From the NCBI GenBank assembly GCA_035079385.1, contig JAVHKY010000034.1, positions 4,030,001 through 4,094,000 on the forward strand: a stretch of DNA of 64,000 nucleotides. Direction: 5' to 3'. The notes under the pieces are model-generated. The model ran no database searches. It saw nothing but the letters and a program-made list of their open reading frames with translations, and was not told the DNA's origin. The DNA comes from Aspidiotus rigidus. Lineage: Eukaryota > Arthropoda > Insecta > Hemiptera > Diaspididae. Shown one piece after another: positions 55,228-64,000 of the stretch (the stretch's first letter is position 1; each line of letters begins with the position of its first letter). The position numbers and the translations under genes are program-made.

Positions 55228-55440
55228 TTCTCGTTTGGTCAATCTCAATACCTTCTTTCTCTCCTCCGTTCGTCAGTTGCTTTCATTTTAGTCTTGAAGA
55301 CAGTTTATTAACTGAAAGCGCGCGTTGTTTTAATTTTTTCGACGGTTTGCATTGTTTAGTCTCCCTTTGGAGTATTATTCTTTTCGCTATTATTATGGAT
55401 AACCGTAACTTAGAAGAACGTATTCGTTTAATTTTCCCCC
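55228..55440 (+). pseudogene. Penelope-like remnant, part distal to the Copia insertion
   Basis: Continuation of the sequence split at 52501. Removing the Copia joins the VYDS segment to the sequence at 55228 in a natural way. A short frame at about 55395 (MDNRNLEERIRLIF) may be a new ORF start, as expected if Penelope copies were in tandem or carried a terminal repeat. It ends where the dispersed repeat at 55441 begins. Confidence 0.4.
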
Positions 55441-55535
55441 TTCCTATCATATAGCTCGAGAGTAGAAATTTTTCCAAGTTTTTAGCCGGACAGCGCAAGG
55501 CAAATTTCTAAAAAACCTCCCATGGAACAAGTTCT
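55441..55535. repeat. Dispersed repeat, also at 40300-40440
   Basis: Second copy of the 'atagctcgagagt.gaaatttttccaag' family. It directly precedes the foldback hairpin. Confidence 0.8.
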
Positions 55536-55570
55536 CTGTTAAATATTTTGACTCTCGAACTATATTGTAC

Positions 55571-55731
55571 TATAGAAAAAGAAGAACGGCTCTTCCCGCA
55601 CAGTGTAAATATGAAAAAAAAAATTTTTATTATGCTTATGACGTTTTGAGACTCGAAACGTCATAACCATAATTAAAAAATTTTTTTTCATATTTACACT
55701 GTGCGGGAAGAGCCGTTCTTCTTTTTCTATA
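55571..55731. repeat. Long foldback hairpin, arms about 75 bp
   Basis: The left arm starts TATAGAAAAAGAAGAACGGC and runs to about 55646; the right arm ends at 55731 with its reverse complement. About 50 outer base pairs are perfect (through 'cttcccgcacagtgtaaatatg'), and the inner part has a few mismatches around a loop of under ten bases. The flanks hold the start of a repeat family also seen at 40.3 kb, so this is probably a foldback/MITE copy. Confidence 0.93.
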
Positions 55732-55739
55732 TAATAAAA

Positions 55740-57970
55740 CCTTGCTCGCAAAAATAAATATATTGATTATATTGTACTAGGCTCATAGTTGGTCTAGGCC
55801 TCCTTGAATTCTCGATACCAAATCCAATTTGACTCATAAAATAGGTTCCCAGCGTTCCTCGTTCAACTTCGTTAAGGAGCCGTCGTTTTTTTTTTTCAGT
55901 TTCTTTCAATTTTTTTTCCCAATTTCCAAGTCCCCCTCCTATCATATATAGCAGGGTGCTTGGGTGTATCCAGTATAGCCGAAAAGATAGCCCTTTTAAA
56001 ACTAGATATACAATGCTTCATATGTACTAATTGGCTTATCCTCTTCGATGAGCCAGATTATGCAAGACGTCAAACACTACAAAGGATTCATTGTACATGT
56101 TCCAGCACTTTTTAATAATTTCACCTCCTCGATGGCAAAATACAAGTCAGTAAGTTACCTCTTGTTTTATCATAAAATCTTGTCACTACTGGTACTAAGG
56201 AAAGAAGAGTGAACCTCACTCAACCTGTATCTTCATTCAATAATCATTCATTAAAACATTTTTTTTCCTTATATTTTTTTTTGTGTTGGAAAAAATGTTT
56301 GAAACTTGTACATGAACCTATTTAAAATAAACGGATGCGTCTTTACTGTATTTCTTTTAGAAATTTTTCGGTTGTTTTTCAATGCCTAGGTAATTTATAA
56401 ACTCTCTAGGCGCGTTGTACACGGTCTAGGAAGTTTGTAAAATAAGTAGAAGAGTTGGATTTACAAACTGCCGGTCACATATTATACAATATTCTTACGG
56501 GCAACAATTATTTATCAACTTGAATAGGTACTGAAGAAAATTTTCTGTAATGTGAAAAAGTATGTGGTGGGTGCGCTATGAGTATATTGCTATCTGTCTA
56601 TCCCTCAAATTCATACAAAGTGCTTATTGTATTTGAGAAGTTCTTGATAAAATTAGAAAACGTTTGATACTAGATAATAACTCATTTTTCAACTGGTCAT
56701 TTAGCACAGTCACATAATAGTCTTTTTTTTAAATAGATGTGAACTACGTTTATATCAATCAACTTTCTATCAACATAGGAAATCTCATTCACCTACTTCA
56801 CTGAGTAAATAAACTTCGGAAAGAGAAAAAAATGATAATGCAAATGAAGAATACTATTCAATTATAGGTTCATTTGATTTTATATTTGAAATTCTGTGAA
56901 CTGCAAGAGAAGTACACGCAAAATAAGTTTATAATATTATGTGAAATTGTGGTATGACAATCTATCAAAATGATAACGTTCTCTTCCATCGGACTACTCG
57001 CGTTGCAGCCAATGTTCTTGTGGTACACATTGCTGACTGCATGGTCATCATTAACTCATTAAGTCGGTTGTCATAGATCAAGGAAATCCTGAAACGATTG
57101 ATTTCATGATTAAAAAATAAAGATAGTGACAATACGAGCAATAAACAATTTAAATAAAATGCAAGAAATTTTTCACTTGTTGGGAGATATTACAATTACA
57201 AAGAAATTGTCTGAAATCCGAGGCCGACGGTATAATCGAAATAAGCAGTCTCAAATAGGGAATTATTGAGACTTCGCGCCGCCCCTGAAGACAATTCAGG
57301 GACATCTTGAGCGGAGTTTGCTTTGGAAATCACCCTCAGGCTACCTGGGGATTTCATCAAAAATACGGAGGAGGGCAACTTTCATGAGTATGTCTAAAAA
57401 TTTTGCCACGCCTTCCAAAATTTACACCCAGTTTTCCTCAACATCTGCAAAGGGAAAAAAATTTTCTCGCACAGCCAAATAAATGAAAATCATGTTCCAT
57501 GTCTTTTATATTTTATCAGTCATCTTGAAATATTTCAGTCTAGGCTTCTACTAGGTCATGTGTTTGTGAGATATTATTCGTTTACCCCTTTACCTATCTT
57601 GGCGTCGTATAAGTCTTCTATGAGAAATATTTTGAGGTAATTGTGGGTGTTCTATATTTTGAGGTATCAACTTTCGTGGGGCGAACGAGCGATCTCGCTG
57701 TTGTATTGGAATGGTATGAGGAAATTCAAGTCTTTTTTGAGAAATATGAGGTAGCGCGAACTCGCTCCGCTCTTTCGCCCCCTGTCTCGCTGTTGTATTG
57801 GAATGGTATGAGACAATTCAAGTCTAGGGGACTTGGAAAAATTTCGACTATTCAGCCTTTATTTATTTAATTATTAAATTATTAAATTATTTACTTATTT
57901 AATTATTTTATTATTTAATTATTTAATATTAATTATTTATTTATTTATTTATTTATTCATTTATTTATTT
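55740..57970. other. Stretch without a recognised gene
   Basis: Includes a minus ORF at 57196-57378 without a domain, a repeated 'tcgctgttgtattggaatggtatgag' block at about 57695 and 57786, and an AT-only tract of TTTA/ATTA units at about 57860-57975. Confidence 0.45.
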
Positions 57971-57974
57971 ATTA

Positions 57975-58417
57975 TTAATTCGGATCATCGCCACATTCAC
58001 TTTCGTCAGAAGATGAAGCTTCAGGTCGGGTTAGTCCCGATAATTTCGCCTCCCTGTCAACAGAAGTACACAATCATTTAAATACAAATATGGTCAATAT
58101 GTCTTAATTAATTGTCAAAGAAAATGTACTCACTGACATTCCATTACACGTATTACTGCCAACCTCTCGTCGTCGGCGAACTTGAAGTTATCATTTATCA
58201 AGTATTTATGAAAATTTTCAGCGAATAAATCGTGTGTGTATACCATCCTTACTACATTTTTACAACAATTTTTTGAGTTAGAATTTATATATTTTTTTTA
58301 TGTAGTATTACCACTTGCTACCTCTTTTACGCATTCTGTCCTAGCTGCGTGTTCATGTAAGTAAAATCCGACGAATAAAATTAACAAAGAAATGATTCCT
58401 AATATGATAGTAGTCAT
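57975..58417 (-). CDS. Predicted small single-pass membrane protein, 100 aa, 3 exons
   Basis: Minus-strand exons 58417-58312, 58251-58134 and 58053-57975, with introns of 60 and 80 bp (donors gtaata and gtgagt; acceptors aatgtag and ttgacag). Phases fit at both junctions (split codons Val and Gln). The start methionine is followed at once by a transmembrane helix (MTTIILGIISLLILFVGFYL), then HEHAARTECVKEVAS, a soluble segment (MVYTHDLFAENFHKYLINDN, FADDERLAVIRVMECQ) and an acidic tail (PEASSSDESECGDDPN). The topology suggests an N-terminal signal anchor with a short cytosolic or lumenal domain. I do not recognise the family. The first exon could start further upstream; no other in-frame Met is obvious. 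Confidence 0.5.
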
Positions 58418-58679
58418 AGACAAGTACTGTAATGGTGATGTTGCTATCTTGAATCTTGCCGATAATCAGGAAAGAGCTGTTGAAACTAGATTCAAGAGCC
58501 TACTTTTCCTCTAGCGTAGTCATTAACCTTTTTTTACATAATATAGGCACATAGTATAGGCATGTGAAACCGCGAGTTTATTTTGTGTAACCGACATGGG
58601 GCTACCGCGTCGGTTTACTGCCATACTGGGAGTAAGAGGAGAGTAAGAGTGATGCCGCGGGACTTTTTTCGTACTTCTT

Positions 58680-60085
58680 AGACTTGTATTTTCAACTGTT
58701 GGACTTTGAAATATTTTCATATTTCTTGGACTTGTACAATTTTTCATTTTCAATTCTTGGACTTGAAATATTTTCAACTGCTGGATTTGGAAGTATTTTC
58801 AAATTGTGGAACTTCGAAATATTTTCATAAGTGGACTTGTAAAATTTTTCACTTTCAATTCTCGGACTTGAAAATATTTTCCACTGTTGGACTTGAAAAT
58901 ATTTTCAAATTGTAGGACTTTGAAATATTTTCATAAGTGGACTTGTAGAATTTTTCATTTTCAATTCTTGGACTTGGAAATATTTTCAACTTTTGGACTT
59001 GGAATTATTTTCCTTTGAAATATTTTCATACTTCTTGGACTTGTAAAATTTTTCATTTTTGATTGTCTCCCACAGTTGAAAATATTACAAAGTCCGACGA
59101 TCAAAAAAGTATGAGAATATTTTCCAAGATATTCTACTTGAAAAGTGACGAAGTCCAAGAATAATATTAGACTCGGAATATTCTTCGAGATATTTTACGC
59201 GAGAAAATGACAAAAACAAGAAAGTACCAGAATATATTTTTGGGCTTGGAATATTTCTCGTGATCCCTCTCAAAAAAATAAATTTTGGATCATTTTTTGA
59301 CTTACAATATTTTCTGAGATATAACTGATTGTTTTTTCAAGTAAAATATCTCAAAACAGTTTTCCGAATCCAAAATGTTCTTGTTCTTGGGTTGTTTTTG
59401 GAAGATAATATTTCAAAAAATATTCCAAGTACAAAATTATTCTCAAACTCAGTTGTTTTTCGAGTGCATCATCCAGGAAAATATCCCAAGTCCAAAAAGA
59501 TCTTTTACTCTGTCGTTTCCTCGAGTAAAATATCTCGAAAAATATTCCAAGTCCAGTATTAATCTCGGACTCGGTCGTTTTCTTGAGTAAATCATTCAGG
59601 AAAATATTCCAAGTTTGATAATATTCTGGTTCTTTGCCCTTTTTTTAAGTAAAATACTTCAAAAAATTGTTGTTTCCTTCAAGTAAAATACCAAAAACAT
59701 TTTCCAAGTCCAAAAATACTCTTGTACTTTGACGTTTTCTCGAGTTAAATACCTCAAAACATATTTCAAGTCCAGTATTAATCTCGGACTCTGTTGTTTT
59801 TTTGAGTAAATCATCCAGGAAAATATTATCAGTGCAATAATATTCTGGTACTTTGTCTTTTTTTCAAGTGAATTACCTTCAAAAATATTCGAAGTCCAAT
59901 AATATTCTCGGACTTGGTCGTTTTTTCAAGTAGTATATTTCAAAGAATTTTTGATTTTCGAACTTCAAACATATTTTGGTCGTCGGTCGTTTTTTAGAGT
60001 AAAATATCTTGAGAAAAATTCTCAAATCCAAAAATATTCTTGTACTCGTCTTTTTTCAAGTAAGACATTTTGGAAAATAAATTCA
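58680..60085. repeat. Long degenerate tandem array with two sub-blocks
   Basis: 58680-59060 repeats 'ttggacttg(t/g)aaatattttca' every 25-30 bp, with a longer unit of about 150 bp. 59080-60085 repeats a 65-70 bp unit, 'tcgagtaaaatatctcgaaaaatattccaagtccaa.aatattctcggactcggtcgtttt', about 13 times. The middle (59080-59270) is related in inverted orientation, so the array changes direction near 59080-59290. Confidence 0.8.
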
Positions 60086-60089
60086 GAGT

Positions 60090-60690
60090 CCATACAGACC
60101 CAAGGACCCACAGTCCAAAGCATGAATGCAAGACGCAATACCGCGCAATGCGAGCGTGCGAAAGCAAGAACTTCAAAGACTCGCGGAATCAACTTCCCTC
60201 CCAATGTGGCGTGAAATACCGACTCGTGTTGAAATATTGACGACTAGCGGTTGGCGGCGCGCCTGACCACCAGCGGTGTGTTTTGTATTTATGCGTTTTG
60301 CATAGTGTGTAGAACGCAGACTTGCAGAATGCAGCTGTAGCGCCGTATGACATCATTCAAAGTGTTCAAAACGATGAAGAAACGATTTGGACTATTGGGT
60401 CTTTTGTAAGAGTTCAAAAGAATCGTTCCTTTAGATTGTTACGAAGGTTGCTTGAATACTTTTTTCCGCGTTTCTTAACGATTTCAACTACCGACAGAAA
60501 AAGTGAAATCGATATCGATTTAATCGAGATTATGACGTCGGTAGTAAACAACAATGAATTTTGATTATCATTCTCCACCATCCGATCCGATCGGCTGCTC
60601 GAGAACTCGTCTGATGAGACAACAATAATTTTCATCGTAATTACTGAAAAAACCTCAGTTTTCTTGTGTACTTAGTCCCGATTGTAAAGA
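60090..60690. promoter_or_regulatory. Upstream region of POMP
   Basis: Non-repetitive sequence between the tandem array and POMP. It contains 'tgacgtc' (60533-60539), a CRE/ATF-type core, 160 bp before the start codon, and a GC-rich spot (ggcggcgcgcc) at 60254. Promoter function is inferred from position only. The plus ORF 60322-60564 has no domain. Confidence 0.35.
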
Positions 60691-60697
60691 AGCGATC

Positions 60698-61359
60698 ATG
60701 GTGAGTTACAGCAAACTAATTCTCGTTTTATATTAGTACTCGAATACACGGTGGCACGATAATTTCAGAGTTTTGGTTACCCACTTGCCCGAGAGAAACG
60801 ATCGAATGCAGCCCAGATCGAAACTGCTTCTGGTCCGTACGGTGTTCCTGATGTCTTAACTCATGGGTAAGCCCGTATTCATCACCTTAAAATTTCATTC
60901 ACCAATTAACGTTGATGTTCGATGAGTCGGTATTCACGATAATTTCTGTCTGCAGATTGAATAAGCCTATCAAGAATACTCTAGATACATCGCATCCGTT
61001 GGAGCACATCGAAAAGAATGTAAGTTGTTCCTACTTCGTTCGGCACGAATTATCCATTTTCGCAGTTATTCTCAGATCTAAATTCTCATTTCCAGAAAGC
61101 CGACAGGGACCTGCAATTAAATCTGAATATGCTACGTAATGTCCAAGGCCTGCATGCGCCGTTGCGTATCATGATGGAATTGAAATGTTTTGATAAAGTT
61201 GGTCGATTACCGTTCCATCCTAGCAGTAACCTCTCGAAAGACGTGATCTTAGGTCGCGACGATTACATTAGCTTCGATGACATTCTCAATCCGCCGGAGG
61301 TTCACGAAAGTCTTGTTCGTCCTCACATCGTTATGGAGCGTAAATTAGGGCTTAATTGA
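60698..61359 (+). CDS. POMP: Proteasome maturation protein (POMP/Ump1), 142 aa, 4 exons
   Basis: Coding exons 60698-60700 (ATG only, donor gtgagt), 60769-60866, 60956-61019 and 61096-61359. Introns of 68, 89 and 76 bp have consensus ends and consistent phases 0, 2 and 0. The product has the family pattern: SGPYGVPDVLTHG, SHPLEHIEKN, LRNVQGLHAPLRIMME, GRLPFHPSSNLSKDVI, ISFDDILNPPE and the C-terminal PHIVMERKLGLN. Length 142 aa against about 141 in vertebrates. POMP is the chaperone that joins beta subunits and alpha rings into half-proteasomes and is then degraded as the first substrate of the new 20S core. No defect is seen. It is convergent with AMDHD2, whose stop lies 181 bp past the POMP stop on the other strand. 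Confidence 0.97.
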
Positions 61360-61381
61360 ATGAATTATAAATTAATTTTTT

Positions 61382-61387
61382 TTTATT
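61382..61387 (-). terminator. Poly-A signal for AMDHD2
   Basis: AATAAA on the minus strand 154 bp past the AMDHD2 stop and only 22 bp beyond the POMP stop on the plus strand, so the two 3' UTRs should overlap as antisense. Confidence 0.55.
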
Positions 61388-61540
61388 TCGCGTAATACTG
61401 TTATTTCACTATTCTAATACAAGAAAATATAAACGATTTACAGTCAATCCTACAGAATAATTATCTATCAAGTATATATCACAACAAAATGGTAAACATA
61501 AGTACGTCGGCATGCCAGGAAAACAACAATGACTTCGATA

Positions 61541-63265
61541 TCATTTGATAATTTCGTAAGTATTTGGTTCACGCGCGTACCGGCAGCATCCCGCAATCCA
61601 GGTAGAAAGCACTTCGAAATTGTCATCGAAAAATACGATATCTGCATCAGCACCAGGATTCAGGGTTCCTTTTTGGTCTGCGATGCCCAATACTTGTGCA
61701 GGATGCAAAGTCGCTGTTTCCAGCGCTTTAACTTTACCACACTCTATCGAAAGTGAAGTAGAAGATAAGCTCGAACATGAACAAACAAGAAATAGCAACG
61801 AAATAAAATAAGAAGACTTACTACAATATTCGTCGAATAGTTTGACACATTTATTCAGAGGTGCAATACTGCCACATAGAGTATCTGTACCATGAATGTA
61901 AGCGCACTCGTTTTTGATTTCGATGTCCAAATTTCCTATTTGATGAACGCCCTCAGTCAGGCCAAGAGCTGAAATGGCATCCGTCACCAATACCAATCCT
62001 GTTGAATAATATTGAAAATGAGATTCGAATCACCTCGAATAATGAGTTTGATTTTCCTCACCTTCGTAATTCGTGAGATAGGCGATTCTTACAGCCTCGG
62101 GCTTTGTATGGCATCCGTCACATATGAGACCGAAATAAATGGGTTTGTTATTAGTTCGTTTGGTCGTGAGCAAGCCGAGAAGTCCCGGATCTCTGTGGTG
62201 AAACTGATTTAAAAAGAATAAATTTAATTGCAGTAACGTGATTTTTCGATACCGACGGAACATACTGACAGCGACTGACTCACTGGTTTCATCGCATTGA
62301 ATAAATGAGTGACTAAGGAAGCTCCATTTTTCACAGCCTTTTCTGCGGTACTCAAATTGGTACTCGAATGACCTGTAGTAAAATCAAGATTTTTAAGAAC
62401 CTCCTTTAACAGAAATAGTCGATGTTCACTCACCCATTGAAACGATTTTTTTCGAATTGGTCAACTCTTTGATAGTGTCGAGAGCGCCTTCAATTTCTGG
62501 TGCTAAGGTGATTACTTTGAAATGGTCCAAATCGCCGTACATATCTTCAACAGTTTTTATACCCTAAAAACGATACGATTTCAGTTAGCTTGGAATCGCT
62601 TCAAGATACGAAGAAAAAGATACGACATACCCCTTCCAAGGTGCGCAAATTTTTCTTTTCATGAGCACCCACTCGTGATTCATTGACGAATGGTCCTTCA
62701 ACGTGAACTCCTAAATTTATCGCACCAGCCGTTGATCTTATTTTTGGCAGCACCTAGATTGTAACATCCATACATGTCATCTCCACCAATTGATTGTAAA
62801 GTTGAATAGGTACCTACTTAGATTATTGATTTACTTTTCGATAGACTTCGGTAGACGAAGATACTAAAGTGGGACAAAATCCTGTAACACCGTACTGTAG
62901 TAATCCTTGGGAAACTTTATTCAATCCTTCTTCTACGTCGTTTACATTATTAGCGAAATCGATACCAAAACCACCTAAAAACGATAGACGTTCAAAGCAC
63001 ATTGTTCTATTCTAGAGTAGATATTATTGTTCGGAAACGATGAATTTACGTAGTGGGTACCATTTACTTGGATGTCGAGTAATCCTGGTGACAGTAGAGC
63101 ACCTTTACAATCAATCCGCATTTGTGGCTCTATTCTCTCGTCAAAATATACGCTCATGTAGTCTACTATTTTACCATTTCTGACTACGAGGTAGTCATCG
63201 TCGACAATCTGGCCATTTTTTAAAATACGACAATTTTCAAATCGTATCAGGCATTTGTCGGACAT
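61541..63265 (-). CDS. AMDHD2: N-acetylglucosamine-6-phosphate deacetylase, 402 aa, 8 exons
   Basis: Exons: 63265-63061, 62974-62835, 62753-62631, 62563-62434, 62372-62284, 62203-62062, 61998-61822 and 61743-61541; all phases join. It removes acetate from GlcNAc-6-phosphate to give GlcN-6-phosphate in amino-sugar recycling (cytosol). Hallmarks: SPGLLDIQVNGGFGIDF, GVTGFCPTLV, HVEGPF (metal ligand E134), GHSSTN (H201), THLFNAM (H222), HHRDPGLLGLL, GLVLVTDAISALGL (catalytic D283), GSIAPL, ATLHPAQVLG and GADADIVFFDD. The vertebrate enzyme is 409 aa. All catalytic and metal residues are present. Start chosen at MSDKCLIRFENCRIL because homology begins there; an in-frame Met at 63322 would add 19 poorly fitting residues. 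The first intron's donor (gtaccc) is weak, but protein continuity (NGGFGIDF) fixes it. Confidence 0.97.
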
Positions 63266-64000
63266 TATGATAAAATCTAAGAAACGAAATGAATGAACAC
63301 TTGCAAGATTTCTAGTGGACACAAAGAAGATCGAAACCGGACTATGGAAGAAGATTGAAATTAATTGTCTCGAATGTTGATTGTCTCAGAGATGCTCACA
63401 ACTGTGTCTCGTGTAGTTCAAGACGTGTAAGGCCATAAAGTCTCATGAATCAGCTGTTAGCCTGTTATGAGTTGTTTATCAGGACGATGACCGCAAATTT
63501 TTTGTTTTCGTTCTAATTCACTCTGGAGCGCATGCGTCAAATCTTGAATACATTTTGTCGACTTTCAGGTTTTAGAGATGAACAAAATCGGAAACATTTT
63601 TCTGATGAGCAGGACGAATATTGAGAACGAAAAATTCAGAATCTTTTCGTAATTATTCTGATGAGATACCTAATGATTTTCTTGAAGAAAAGTATTATAT
63701 CAAGACGATGGGAAGGAACCAAATTTAATTTTTAACAAGAATTATACTGGTCACTTTTAAACATATAATTCTGTTTTCTAGATATACAAGCAATCGTTCA
63801 ATGGAAATGATAACATGAGCGAATTAAATAAGACGTGCAGAACGATCATCACAGAATCAAATAGAATATATAATTATGAAATTCGAAACGATTATGCACC
63901 TACTGTAATTGACATTTATTCACAAGAAATTTCTATCATGAGTGTTTTTTTTTTTTTTTTCTTACTTTCTTTTTCTTCCTAATAAGCTGACTTGGAACAG
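63266..64000. other. Upstream region of AMDHD2 and window end
   Basis: Presumed 5' UTR and promoter side of AMDHD2. No gene recognised. A poly-T run occurs at about 63946-63960. Confidence 0.45.

Noticed and set aside
63263..63322. Upstream in-frame ATG for AMDHD2
   Set aside because: The extra 19 residues have no counterpart in the family, and homology starts at the internal Met.

Overview
This is a stretch of animal nuclear genome, most likely an insect and plausibly a sap-feeding hemipteran such as a mealybug. The evidence is: conserved animal genes split by short GT-AG introns (POMP and AMDHD2 at the right end, a broken striatin copy near 39.4-40.1 kb); insect-type transposons (Jockey, R1-like, RTE-like, BEL/Pao, Gypsy, Copia, Penelope-like); low GC with much simple sequence; and an intronless AAA-ATPase/PD-(D/E)XK gene of bacterial family carrying a eukaryote-style signal peptide. 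Genes of that family are, as far as I recall, reported as horizontally acquired in mealybugs. The species call is inference.

Layout. 0-12.5 kb is a graveyard: a CT microsatellite, two copies of a Pif1-like helicase remnant 841 bp apart, some unassigned exon-like pieces, a degenerate array of about 119-bp repeats (5.9-7.1 kb), a Gypsy integrase tail, an R1-like reverse transcriptase fragment, and a 948-bp element with 157-bp inverted terminal repeats (9.9-10.9 kb). 13.9-16.7 kb is a composite of BEL/Pao gag joined to Gypsy protease/pre-RT on the minus strand. 19.4-21.6 kb holds a PD-(D/E)XK nuclease remnant, a LINE fragment and a Copia gag interrupted by a small inverted-repeat element. 22.2-23.4 kb is a roughly 490-bp tandem repeat. 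23.6-28.7 kb has plus-strand exons, part of them resembling a DUF4806 protein. 32.3-36.9 kb is bounded by two opposed arrays of a GTCCACC-type motif and may be one large transposable element.

39.4-41.4 kb carries an intron-containing but broken striatin 3' end and two exons of a CUE-domain protein. 42.0-45.1 kb is a 5'-truncated Jockey LINE with an intact 895-aa ORF2 and an 11-bp target duplication; it sits 34 bp past the stop of the AAA-ATPase/nuclease gene (45.1-47.1 kb). 48.6-51.9 kb is tandem repeats, including about 13 copies of a 163/181-bp satellite. 52.2-55.4 kb is a Penelope-like GIY-YIG remnant split by a young Copia element with apparently identical LTRs and an in-frame deletion. 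58.0-58.4 kb encodes a predicted 100-aa single-pass membrane protein. 58.7-60.1 kb is another degenerate tandem array. At the right end POMP (plus) and AMDHD2 (minus) are complete, convergent and only 181 bp apart.

Apart from POMP (proteasome assembly) and AMDHD2 (amino-sugar catabolism), which are unrelated housekeeping genes, nothing here forms an operon or pathway. The notable biology is genome dynamics: a domesticated bacterial-type nuclease/ATPase next to an active-looking LINE, a recently mobile internally deleted Copia, and unexplained repeat-bounded structures.
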